64,000 bases of DNA from JAPEKQ01 sp964516845. Lineage in GTDB: Bacteria; Joyebacterota; Joyebacteria; Joyebacterales; Joyebacteraceae. Made by a program: the position numbers and the translations under genes. This document shows, in pieces, positions 33,873 to 41,763 of this stretch. Numbering within the stretch: the first letter of the stretch is position 1; every line of letters starts with the position of its first letter. The stretch covers positions 1-64,000 of the forward strand of contig CAZEXP010000008.1 of NCBI GenBank assembly GCA_964516845.1, written 5' to 3'. The notes under the pieces are model-generated. The model ran no database searches. It saw nothing but the letters and a program-made list of their open reading frames with translations, and was not told the DNA's origin.

Positions 33873-34746
33873 GCGTGTCCTCCGCTCTGTCGCGCCCGTT
33901 GTCGGTGAAGAAATCGAGGAGCTTCGCGAGCGCGCTCTTCAGCTCCTTGCGGTGCACGACGCGGTCGACCATGCCGTGCTCGAGAAGAAACTCCGCGGTC
34001 TGGAAGTCCTCCGGGAGATCCTGCTTGATGGTCTGCTGGATGACGCGCGGACCGGCGAACCCGATCAGCGCCCCCGGCTCGGCCAGAATGACGTCGCCCA
34101 GCGACGCGAAACTGGCGGTCACGCCACCGGTCGTCGGGTGCACCTGGATGGCGATGTGCGGGAGGCCCTCGTCTCGGAGCTTCGCGAGCATGGCGCTCGT
34201 CTTCGCCATCTGCATGAGCGAGAGAATGCCCTCCTGCATGCGGGCCCCGCCCGAGCTGGCGAGCGTGATGAGCGGCACGCGCTCCTCGATCGCCATCCGG
34301 GTCAGACGCGCGATCTTCTCCCCCATCGCCGAACCCATGCTCCCGCCCAGGAAAGAGAAGTCGAGAATCGCGACCATGGCAAGATGCCCGTCGAGGCGTC
34401 CGCTGCCGGTGATCACGGCCGATCCGTGCCCCGTCTTCTTCTTGGCGGCCGCGATGCGGTCCGAGTAGCGTTTCGAATCCACGAACCCGAGCGGGTCGGT
34501 TGACTCGATGCCCGTGAGAAGCTCAACAAAACTCCCCTCATCGATGAGAATAGCGACGTACTGATCTGCCGAGATGCGGAAGTGGTGTCCGCACGACGGA
34601 CAGGTCCACAGGTGCTTTTCGAGCTCCTTGTGGTAGATGATCTCGCCGCAGCCATCACACTTCTTCCAGAGTCCGTCCGGCAGATCGCGCTTGGACGTCT
34701 CCTTGATGCCCTGCTTGCGGCGCTTGAGCCATGATGTCTGATTCAT
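33844..34746 (-). CDS. accD: Acetyl-CoA carboxylase carboxyltransferase subunit beta
   Basis: 300 aa from ATG 34746 with GGGGGA upstream; the frame extends to 34833 without supportive features. N-terminal zinc ribbon (KKCDGCGEIIYHKELEKHLWTCPSCGHHF, four cysteines at about residues 29-51), then the crotonase-like carboxyltransferase core (FVDSKRYSDRI, FSFLGGSMGSAMGEKIAR, SSGGARMQEGILSLMQMAKTSAM, HPTTGGVTASFASLGDVILAEPGALIGFAGPRVI). Transfers carboxyl from carboxybiotin to acetyl-CoA with AccA, which is not in the window. Followed by folC in overlap, a common accD-folC order. Confidence 0.98.
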   Translation of the reverse strand: MNQTSWLKRRKQGIKETSKRDLPDGLWKKCDGCGEIIYHKELEKHLWTCPSCGHHFRISADQYVAILIDEGSFVELLTGIESTDPLGFVDSKRYSDRIAAAKKKTGHGSAVITGSGRLDGHLAMVAILDFSFLGGSMGSAMGEKIARLTRMAIEERVPLITLASSGGARMQEGILSLMQMAKTSAMLAKLRDEGLPHIAIQVHPTTGGVTASFASLGDVILAEPGALIGFAGPRVIQQTIKQDLPEDFQTAEFLLEHGMVDRVVHRKELKSALAKLLDFFTDNGRDRAEDTLGQARRQGL

Positions 34747-34816
34747 GCCGGTCCCCCGGTACGGTCGGGTATCGCGCGTATGATCGGGTGTCGCGCGTGC
34801 GCACATGATGGCACGA

Positions 34817-35647
34817 TTACAAGCGCTCGGCAACCCCTGAGACCAGACTCAGCAGAGCATGCCCGCCAAGCCTTCCCGCCTCAAGGACCTCGCGGTGCGT
34901 TGTGGGGCCCGGTCCTCCGGGGATGTTGGTGATCAGCGCGACTCCCAGGGAATCGAGCCCGAGGGCCGTCGCCGTCTGGACCTCGACGACCGTCGACATC
35001 CCGATGGCTGCAGCGCCCATGCGCCGGAGCATCCGGATCTCCGCGGGTGTCTCGTAGGTCGGCCCGAGCGCGCCGGCGTAGACGCCGCGGCGGAGCGGTA
35101 TGTGGCGTTCGCGCGCCACCTCGGCGGCCAGTTTCCGCAGGCGCGGGGTGTAGGCATTCGCCATCCGGAATGGAAGCGCCGGGAGACGGCGCGGCCCCGT
35201 CACGAGCGCGAGCTGGTCGGTGATGAGCATCAGCTCGCCCGCGTTGAAGTCCGGATCGAGCCCGCCCGAGGCGTTGGTCACAACGAACACCTCGGCGCCG
35301 AGGCTCGCCATCAGCCGGACGGTGAAAGTCACCTCGAACGGTGCGTATCCCTCGTAGAGATGGACGCGTCCCGCGAAGACGAGCGCGCGATGACCGCCGA
35401 CGGTCGCGACGAGGAGCGTCCCGCTGTGTCCGGAGACCGTGGAGCGCGGGAACCCGGGGATCTCGTTGTACGTCCACGAATCGACGATGTCGATGCCTCC
35501 GGTGAAGGACGTGAGTCCTGAGCCGAGCACGATGCCGAGCCTCGGATGGCCCACGCCGTGCTTCCGGAGCCACGCCGCCGCGCGGTCGAGCCTGGCCTCC
35601 TCGGCCGGCGTCGTCCTGAGTTCGCCTCGCTCGCGCTCCGCCGTCAT
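34817..35647 (-). CDS. Purine-nucleoside phosphorylase
   Basis: 276 aa trimeric-type PNP. Shows LGIVLGSGLTSF phosphate-binding start (about residue 38), HSGTL, the GRVHLYEGYAPFEVTF signature (about 90-105), VVTNASGGLDPDFNAGELMLITDQ and the GPTYETPAEIRMLRRMGAAAIGMSTVVEV nucleoside-binding region with conserved Glu and Met. Phosphorolyses inosine/guanosine in purine salvage. ATGA overlap with rimI. Ends with VLEAGRLGGHALLSLVSGV, intact. Confidence 0.97.
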   Translation of the reverse strand: MTAERERGELRTTPAEEARLDRAAAWLRKHGVGHPRLGIVLGSGLTSFTGGIDIVDSWTYNEIPGFPRSTVSGHSGTLLVATVGGHRALVFAGRVHLYEGYAPFEVTFTVRLMASLGAEVFVVTNASGGLDPDFNAGELMLITDQLALVTGPRRLPALPFRMANAYTPRLRKLAAEVARERHIPLRRGVYAGALGPTYETPAEIRMLRRMGAAAIGMSTVVEVQTATALGLDSLGVALITNIPGGPGPTTHREVLEAGRLGGHALLSLVSGVAERL

Positions 35648-36114
35648 GCGCTGTCCTCTCCCCTGAGTTCGGCCAACATCACGATCGCGTCCTCGTTGTT
35701 GTCCGCGTAGTACCCGCGACGCACGGCGACGGGTCGGAACCCGTGCCGTTCATAGAGCGCTATCGCACGCGCGTTCGACGCCCGCACCTCGAGCGTTGCG
35801 ATGACCGCTCCGCCCTCGATGCCCTCCTCGATCGCAGTCCGAAGAAGCTCGGTGCCGACTCCCCGGTCCCAACACCCGGCCGCGACGGCGATGTTCCCGA
35901 TGTGGAGCTCGTCGACGACGGGCCACGAGATGAGAAACCCGAGGATCTCGCCTCCCTCCTCGGCAACGAGGCAGAGCGAGCGATGGCCCTTGTCGATGTC
36001 GCTCTCGAACGACTCGCGGGGCCACGGAGCAGGAAAGGTCTCCTCCTCGATCGCACACACGCCGTCAAGGTCGTCGTGCGTCATGTTCCGCACGTGAATA
36101 GTCCTTCGAGCCAC
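35644..36114 (-). CDS. rimI: Ribosomal protein S18 alanine N-acetyltransferase-like GNAT
   Basis: 156 aa from GTG 36114 with AGGAGG upstream. GNAT fold with VCAIEEETFPAPWPRESFESDI near the N-terminus, HIGNIAVAAGCWDRGVGTELLRTAI forming the acetyl-CoA P-loop (Q/R-x-x-G-x-G/A: here WDRGVGTE), and the C-terminal EVRASNARAIALYERHGFRPVAVRRGYYADNNEDAIVM that is diagnostic of RimI. Immediately follows tsaB (8 bp), the very common tsaB-rimI pairing, and overlaps the PNP start by 4 bp. Confidence 0.95.
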   Translation of the reverse strand: MARRTIHVRNMTHDDLDGVCAIEEETFPAPWPRESFESDIDKGHRSLCLVAEEGGEILGFLISWPVVDELHIGNIAVAAGCWDRGVGTELLRTAIEEGIEGGAVIATLEVRASNARAIALYERHGFRPVAVRRGYYADNNEDAIVMLAELRGEDSA

Positions 36115-36122
36115 GCTGCCTC

Positions 36123-36836
36123 CTACCCTACTGCGCCACGAATGTAGACGGGCTCAAGCGAACCGACATCGGACGCGCCGGCGACGCCCAGGCGCTCGGC
36201 GAGTTCCGCGAGCACGAGCGTCACACCTTCCGCCGGATCACTCGCCGCGAACGCTGCGGACGGCCCGACCGCGGCGACGATATCATCACGATAGGCCACG
36301 GCGCCGGAACCGGCGAAGAGCACGCGCTCGCCGGCCGTCCGCTCGACCGCTCTGCGGGCCGCCACGCCGGGCGGGTGCGCTGCATCGTCGGTCACGCGCC
36401 GCACCGACCCGTCTCCCGCGCGTTCGAAGAGCGCCCCGTAGACCTCGCCGCGACGCGCGTCGGTGGCGGCGAAGATCCACCGAAGAATGCCGATTTCCGC
36501 CGCGCCCATGTGCGGCAGGTCCGCCGCGGCTGCCCGGGCGAGCGCCTCGAGGGTGGATATGCCCCAGACCGGGCACCCTCCCGTCGCCGCCAGTCCCTTC
36601 GCGGTCGCGAGACCCACACGGAGCCCACTGAACCGTCCGGGACCGATGGAGACCGCAATGCCTTCAAGCTCCGCGAGAGCCGTGCCCGACGCCTCCAGCA
36701 CCTCGTCCACGGCCGCGAGCAGCGTTCTGGACTGACCGCGCCCGGCAGGGCTCGCGGTCGACGCGAGAACCGCGCCCGCGTCAGCAACACCGACGAACTC
36801 GGTCTGGCTCGACGTGTCGATGGTCAGAATGCGCAT
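36123..36836 (-). CDS. tsaB: tRNA N6-threonylcarbamoyladenosine biosynthesis protein TsaB
   Basis: 237 aa from ATG 36836 (MRILTIDTSS, the family's usual start). The frame is open upstream to 37319 but that part overlaps tsaE in another frame and is rejected. ASKHA fold: LTIDTSSQTEFVGVA, SRTLLAAVDEVLEASG, GIAVSIGPGRFSGLRVGLATAKGLA (about residues 60-85). Scaffold for TsaD in t6A37 modification of ANN-decoding tRNAs. tsaE precedes it by 40 bp and rimI follows by 8 bp; tsaD and tsaC are not in the window. Confidence 0.96.
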   Translation of the reverse strand: MRILTIDTSSQTEFVGVADAGAVLASTASPAGRGQSRTLLAAVDEVLEASGTALAELEGIAVSIGPGRFSGLRVGLATAKGLAATGGCPVWGISTLEALARAAAADLPHMGAAEIGILRWIFAATDARRGEVYGALFERAGDGSVRRVTDDAAHPPGVAARRAVERTAGERVLFAGSGAVAYRDDIVAAVGPSAAFAASDPAEGVTLVLAELAERLGVAGASDVGSLEPVYIRGAVG

Positions 36837-36876
36837 CGCCGGCTCCCGGTGACCGGCCATGCGACCGGTCACATTC

Positions 36877-37356
36877 TCAGATATCAGTCCGCGCTGCCTC
36901 AAGCCCCCGGACGATTCGATCGCTCCGCGGACCGCTCGCGCTGATCGTGAACGTGCGCCGGTCGCGTCCCGTCGAATCGATGTGGATGTCGATGCGGTCG
37001 TCCGGCAGGAAACCCGAACCCCGCTCGGCCCACTCGACGAGCGCCACACCCTCTCCGAAGAAGAGCTCGCGGTAGCCGAGGTCGTCGATCTCGCTCTCGT
37101 CGGATATCCGATAGAGGTCGACGTGGTGGATGTCGACGCGGCCGTGGTACTCGTTGACGATGACGAAGCTGGGGCTGGAGACGTACCCGTCGAACCCGAG
37201 GCCCGTCGCAACACCCTGGGCCAGGACGGTCTTGCCCGTCCCCAGTTCACCCCGAAGCCCGACGACGTCTCCGGAGCAGAGCAGCGCGCCAAGCATGCGC
37301 CCGAGCGAGCGCGTCTCATCGACCGACACCGTCTCGATGACCATCGAAGCGCTCAT
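36877..37356 (-). CDS. tsaE: tRNA N6-threonylcarbamoyladenosine biosynthesis ATPase TsaE
   Basis: 159 aa from ATG 37356 (MSASMVIETVSVDETRSLGR); a second ATG four codons later is also possible, and the frame extends to 37443. P-loop GELGTGKTVLAQGVATGLG (about residues 35-53), SPSFVIVNEYHG, HVDLYRI, and LVEWAERGSGFLP with the conserved Glu/Trp. Cytosolic ATPase that cycles the TsaB-TsaD complex. Between porX (59 bp upstream) and tsaB. Confidence 0.96.
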   Translation of the reverse strand: MSASMVIETVSVDETRSLGRMLGALLCSGDVVGLRGELGTGKTVLAQGVATGLGFDGYVSSPSFVIVNEYHGRVDIHHVDLYRISDESEIDDLGYRELFFGEGVALVEWAERGSGFLPDDRIDIHIDSTGRDRRTFTISASGPRSDRIVRGLEAARTDI

Positions 37357-37415
37357 CTTCCTGCCCGACCCCCCGTGGTCGTCATGCCGGCGCATCGTGT
37401 TCCCGGACGCACCGC

Positions 37416-38984
37416 TTATGTCCTCGGCGTCAGAACGGCACACGGGAGGATCATCTCCTCAGTCGAGATGCCGCCGTGCTGGAAACTGCCGCGGTACTGG
37501 CGCTCGTAGCGATGGAACTCCGTCGGGTAGACGAAGTAGTAGTCCTCCTTCGCAATGGCGTACTGCTTGCTGGCCCCGTCGCTCGGGAGCTTGAAACGCG
37601 CTGGGTCGGCGATGAGGAACGTCTCCTTCTCGTTGTAGCCCAGATTGCTCCCGAACTTGTACCGGAGATTGGTCGACGTCTCCTTGTTCCCGCGCACGAG
37701 GGCGGCCCGCTTGCCGAGCACGGCCCCGTGATCGGTCGTCAAAACGACCGTCGCCTTCTGACGCGCCATCTCGGCGATGATGTGATAGAGCGCCGAGTGG
37801 TTGAACCACGACCTGACGAGCGAGCGGAAGGCCGGCTCGTCCGGGGCGATCTCCTGGAGGATCTCGGACTCGGACCGCGAGTGCGAAAGGATGTCGACGA
37901 AGTTGTAGACGAGCGACACGAACGGGTAGTCGTGGAACGAACTCATCTGTCTCTGTACGTTGTCGGCCTCGTCCTTCTCGTAGATCTTGATGTACTTGTG
38001 CTCGGGCGACAGACGGATACCCATCCGCTGAAGCTGGAGGTCCATCAGCTGGCGCTCGTACCGGTTCTTGCTGTACTCGTCCCGCGAGTGGGTGTCCCAG
38101 AGCCCGGGGTAGTGATCGGTCAGCTTGATGGGCCACTCGCCGCTGAAGAGCGCGTTGCGAGAGAACGGCGTCGCGGTCGGCAGGATCGAATAGTAGTAGT
38201 GGTTCTCGATCGAGAACATCGACTCGAGGCTCGGGATGAGACTCATCCAGTGGTCGAGCCGCATGCAGTCAAGCACGACGAAGTAGACCTTCTTCTTCGC
38301 CTTGAGAAGCGGGGCGGCGTACTCCTTGAAGATGTCCGGCGACAGCAGCGGCCGGTCGGTCTCGTCATTGACCCACCCCTCGTACTCGAGTTCGACGTAG
38401 CGGCTGAACTCGGCGTTCGCCATGTGCTGAAGATCGGCGTGCGCCTGTCTGAGACCGGGATCACGGACGCGGTCGAGGTCGAGGTCCCACTGCACCAGGC
38501 GCGTGTAGATCTGTATCCAGTCGCGCCAGTCCATCGGTTCCATGATGCGCTGCCGGAGCTGGTTGCTCTCCGCCGCGTAGCTCTGAGCCATCTGATCCTG
38601 CGCCATCTTCCGGCCATCCAGGAGACGCTTGATGGCCAGAAGCACCTGCGTCGGCTTGACCGGCTTGATGAGGAAGTCGTCGATGCGCCGGCCGAGCGCG
38701 TCGTTCATCAGTTCCTCTTCCTCGCTCTTGGTCACCATGACAACGGGGACCGACGGATCGATCTCCTTGAGCTCCTGGAGCGTCGAGAGACCGTCGAGAC
38801 CCACCATCATCTCGTCGAGCAGAATGAGGTCGTAGCTTCCGCCGCCCTTCACATCCTCCAGTGCCGTCTCGCCGCTCGTCGCCGTCGTGACCGCGTAGCC
38901 GCGCTGCTCGAGGAAGATGATGTGCGGCTTGAGCATGTCTATCTCATCGTCGACCCAGAGGATCTTGCGTGCAGTTGTGTTCAT
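37416..38984 (-). CDS. porX: PorX-type response regulator with PglZ-like effector domain
   Basis: 522 aa from ATG 38984 (MNTTARKILWVDDEIDM); PorX of Porphyromonas is about 518. Receiver domain residues 1-125 with acidic pair VDDE (11-14), phospho-acceptor Asp57 in LILLDEMM, Thr/Ser in VMVTKS and Lys in FLIKPVKPTQ. A helical linker follows, then from about residue 230 an alkaline-phosphatase-superfamily PglZ-type domain with VYFVVLDCMRLDHW, LSPEHKYIKIYEKDEADNVQRQMSSFHDYPF and TVVLTTDHGAVLGKR (metal-binding Asp/His). In Bacteroidota PorX with PorY controls the type IX secretion system. 19 bp downstream of the kinase gene. Strong call for family; role in this organism inferred. Confidence 0.95.
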   Translation of the reverse strand: MNTTARKILWVDDEIDMLKPHIIFLEQRGYAVTTATSGETALEDVKGGGSYDLILLDEMMVGLDGLSTLQELKEIDPSVPVVMVTKSEEEELMNDALGRRIDDFLIKPVKPTQVLLAIKRLLDGRKMAQDQMAQSYAAESNQLRQRIMEPMDWRDWIQIYTRLVQWDLDLDRVRDPGLRQAHADLQHMANAEFSRYVELEYEGWVNDETDRPLLSPDIFKEYAAPLLKAKKKVYFVVLDCMRLDHWMSLIPSLESMFSIENHYYYSILPTATPFSRNALFSGEWPIKLTDHYPGLWDTHSRDEYSKNRYERQLMDLQLQRMGIRLSPEHKYIKIYEKDEADNVQRQMSSFHDYPFVSLVYNFVDILSHSRSESEILQEIAPDEPAFRSLVRSWFNHSALYHIIAEMARQKATVVLTTDHGAVLGKRAALVRGNKETSTNLRYKFGSNLGYNEKETFLIADPARFKLPSDGASKQYAIAKEDYYFVYPTEFHRYERQYRGSFQHGGISTEEMILPCAVLTPRT

Positions 38985-39003
38985 GTGTCGTTGAGCCTTC
39001 CGT

Positions 39004-40284
39004 CTACGTCGTCGGCAGGCAGATGACGAACGTCGTCCCCTTGCCCACCTCGGACCACCCCACGTACAGACGTCCCTTGTGGTACTCCTCGACGATCCTG
39101 CGCGCGAGCGCAAGCCCCAACCCCCACCCCTTCCGCTTGGTGGAGAATCCCGGCAGGAACACGCGCCGTCGGTCGGCCGGGGTCATCCCCTTGCCGTCGT
39201 CGGTGACGAGCACGCGCACGAGCCCCTCCTTGGGCGAGTGTTCGGTCGTGATCTCGATCCGTCCGCCTTCCGGCGGAAGCGCTTCGAGCGAGTTCTTCAC
39301 GAGATTCTCGATGACCCACTCGACGAGTTCGCGATTGACGTCGACCGGCGGCACGTCATCGTATCGTTCCACGATCTCGACGTGTTGTGTCAGCGACGGG
39401 AGCCGGCGCCTCAGGTAGTCGACCGACTCGCGGAGGACGACCACGAGGTCCTGCCGCTGTGTCTTCGGGATTGACCCGATCTGGTTGAACCTCAGCGAGA
39501 TCTTCTCGAGCCGCGCGAGATCGGTCTGCATCTCGGCGGCGTACCGGTCGGCCTCGATGCACGAACCGCACTCCTTGCACGCATTCTCGCGCAGGAGTTC
39601 GGTCCACCCCATCAACGATGAGATCGGCGTCCCGAGCTGATGCGCGGTCTCCTTCGCGAGCCCGACCCAGATGGAACGGAGTTCGGCGATCTTCGCGTTG
39701 CGGAACCCCAGGAATCCGAGCACCAGGAGCACGCCGAACGCAGCGATCTCGACGGCGGGCACGAACCGCATCTCGCGGATCATGTTCGACTCGCCGTAGT
39801 GGATGTACCCGAGCACGGTGCTATCGCCGAGGTGCGTCATCTGCATCGCCGAGCGTCTCCGGTCGAGCTCGGTCGTGTAGCGCATGACGTCGCCGAAGGG
39901 CGTGCCGGGAGGATTCATCGGATCGGCCGTGATGTACTCCTCGTGCGTCACGTCCTCGGGGTCGGCTTCGAACGGGAGGTTCCGCCACGTGATCGGGACT
40001 CCGCGAACGTCCGAGATGATGATCGGGAAGTTGATCGACTCGATGAGCTCGCCGAAGACCACGGAGAGCTCTTCGTCTTCGCGGGCGGCATAGGTCGCCG
40101 TTGCGCAGAGCCCGGCGATCGACCGGGAGAGCGTGGCCGACTGGTCCTCGAGCCTGCGGATGAGGCTGTTGGTGTAGAGAAAGATGACAACGGCCAGCAC
40201 GGAGACGGCCACGAAGACCCATCCCCGGGTCCTCATGCCCGCGATGTGCTCGGCATCCACTCTGGAACGGCGTGTCGGACCCAC
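39004..40284 (-). CDS. porY: PorY-like membrane sensor histidine kinase
   Basis: 426 aa from GTG 40284, about 36 nt below a good promoter. TM1 at about residues 21-41, a periplasmic/extracytoplasmic sensor of about 130 residues, TM2 at about 178-196, then HisKA with the H-box LAKETAHQLGTPISSLMGW (His about 219) and HATPase_c with N-box VIENLVKNSLEAL, DDGKGM and GWGLGLALARRIVEEYHKG. A CKECGSC cysteine cluster (about residues 237-243) in the dimerisation helices is unusual. The ETAHQLGTPxSSLMGW box is the version seen in PorY-class kinases. Directly followed by porX. Confidence 0.9.
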   Translation of the reverse strand: MGPTRRSRVDAEHIAGMRTRGWVFVAVSVLAVVIFLYTNSLIRRLEDQSATLSRSIAGLCATATYAAREDEELSVVFGELIESINFPIIISDVRGVPITWRNLPFEADPEDVTHEEYITADPMNPPGTPFGDVMRYTTELDRRRSAMQMTHLGDSTVLGYIHYGESNMIREMRFVPAVEIAAFGVLLVLGFLGFRNAKIAELRSIWVGLAKETAHQLGTPISSLMGWTELLRENACKECGSCIEADRYAAEMQTDLARLEKISLRFNQIGSIPKTQRQDLVVVLRESVDYLRRRLPSLTQHVEIVERYDDVPPVDVNRELVEWVIENLVKNSLEALPPEGGRIEITTEHSPKEGLVRVLVTDDGKGMTPADRRRVFLPGFSTKRKGWGLGLALARRIVEEYHKGRLYVGWSEVGKGTTFVICLPTT

Positions 40285-40326
40285 GGCAAAGCCCCCGCAA
40301 GTTCAGGCGTATTCGTCTGCTTCGAC

Positions 40327-40355
40327 AGTCTAGACCCGCCCCATGGGCGAGTCAA
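40327..40355 (-). promoter_or_regulatory. porYX-operon promoter
   Basis: TTGACT (40350-40355), 17-bp spacer, TAGACT (40327-40332) on the minus strand. The spacer includes CGCCCATGGGGCG, a near palindrome. The predicted leader is about 36 nt to the porY GTG. Confidence 0.7.
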
Positions 40356-40386
40356 GCGAGCCGGGAGGTACCTGGAGTGCAAGGAA

Positions 40387-40409
40387 GAGGCCGGGACGAG
40401 CCCGGCCTC
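40387..40409 (-). terminator. Hairpin downstream of serS
   Basis: Perfect 9-bp stem GAGGCCGGG / CCCGGCCTC with a 5-nt loop, about 38 bp after the serS stop and just upstream of the porYX promoter. U-tract weak. Confidence 0.6.
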
Positions 40410-40446
40410 GATGTCTCTGACCTGTCTGTCCGTCCCGGGGCGCGCC

Positions 40447-41724
40447 CTACGGCGAGCCGAGTTCCTCGCGGCCGTCCATGTAGGGCCGCAGGACCTCCGG
40501 GATGACGACGGTACCGCGCTCGGTCTGGTAGTTCTCGAGGATAGCGACCATCGTGCGTGGAAGCGCGACGCCCGAGCCGTTGAGCGTGTGGACGAACGCG
40601 GACTTGCCGCCTCCCGAGGGCCTGTACCGGATGCCGGAACGGCGCGCCTGAAAGTCACCAAAATTGCTGCATGACGACGCCTCGAGCCAGTTGCCGATGC
40701 CGGCGGCCCAGACGTCGATGTCGTAGCACTTCGCCGCCGCGAACGAGAGATCACCGGTGCAGAGCTCCTTGACCTGATACGGGATGCCCAGACGCTGCAG
40801 AATGTCCTCCGCGTTCGCGGTCAGCGTCTCGAGTTCGTCGTACGAGGTCTCGGGCGCGACGAACTTCACCATCTCGACCTTGTCGAACTGGTGGATGCGC
40901 ATCAGACCGCGCGTGTCCTTGCCGTAGGAACCGGCCTCGCGGCGGAAGCACGGGGTGTACGCGGTCCGCAGGACCGGGAGCTCCGCCTCCTGGAGCGTCT
41001 CGTCCCTGTAGAGATTCGTTACGGGAACCTCGCCCGTCGGGATCAGGAAGAGGTCGTCCCCGTCACAGTGGTACATGTCGTCCTCGAGCTTCGGAAGCTG
41101 CCCCGTCCCGAGCATCGACTCGCGGTTCGCCACGAACGGCGGCGAGACCTCGGTGTAGCCGTGTTCCTTCGTGTGAACGTCGAGCATGAACGCGATCATC
41201 GCTCGGGCGAGTCGCGCACCGTCACCCATGAAGACGGGGAAGTTCGACCCTGCGATCTTCGTGCCGCGCGCGAAGTCCAGAAGTCCGAGCTTCTCGCCGA
41301 TCTCCCAGTGCGGAACCGGGTTCTCCATCAGAGATCCGGGGTCGCCCCAGGTTCGCACGATGACATTCTCGTCCTCGGTCCTTCCAACGGGAACGGACTC
41401 GTGCGGGATGTTCGGGAGCTTGATGAGCTCCGCGTGGATCCGCGCGCGGAGGTCGGCGATCGTCTCATCGAAACCCGCGATGTCGGAGGAGACCGTCCGC
41501 ATCTTCTCGATGATCTCCGTGGCGTCCTCGCCGGTCTTCTTGAGCTGGGCGACTCGCTCGCTCTCGGTGTTTCTGACGGCCTTGAGTTCCTCGGCCCTGA
41601 CCAGAACGGCTCGCAGCTCTTCGTCGAGCTGGAGGAGCGTGTCGAGTTCGGCCTTCTCACCCTTGTTGGCGATCGCGGCCTTCACGACGTTGGGATTCGA
41701 TCTCACATATCTCAGGTCCAGCAT
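40447..41724 (-). CDS. serS: Seryl-tRNA synthetase
   Basis: 425 aa, full length. N-terminal tRNA-binding coiled coil (about residues 28-105), followed by class II motifs: motif 1 region, motif 2 (YTPCFRREAGSYGKDTRGLMRIHQFDKVEMVKF, about 265-297) and motif 3 (NGSGVALPRTMVAILENYQTERG, about 385-407). Charges tRNA-Ser and, importantly here, also tRNA-Sec with serine before SelA converts it to Sec, so it belongs to the same pathway as selC and selD. ATG 41724 with GAGGGG upstream. Confidence 0.98.
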   Translation of the reverse strand: MLDLRYVRSNPNVVKAAIANKGEKAELDTLLQLDEELRAVLVRAEELKAVRNTESERVAQLKKTGEDATEIIEKMRTVSSDIAGFDETIADLRARIHAELIKLPNIPHESVPVGRTEDENVIVRTWGDPGSLMENPVPHWEIGEKLGLLDFARGTKIAGSNFPVFMGDGARLARAMIAFMLDVHTKEHGYTEVSPPFVANRESMLGTGQLPKLEDDMYHCDGDDLFLIPTGEVPVTNLYRDETLQEAELPVLRTAYTPCFRREAGSYGKDTRGLMRIHQFDKVEMVKFVAPETSYDELETLTANAEDILQRLGIPYQVKELCTGDLSFAAAKCYDIDVWAAGIGNWLEASSCSNFGDFQARRSGIRYRPSGGGKSAFVHTLNGSGVALPRTMVAILENYQTERGTVVIPEVLRPYMDGREELGSP

Positions 41725-41763
41725 AGGCTCACCCCTCGGGGCGCTCGCTCATGCGCGGCGCTT

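Noticed and set aside
36837..37319. N-terminal extension of TsaB
   Set aside because: It overlaps tsaE in another frame and is arginine/serine rich.
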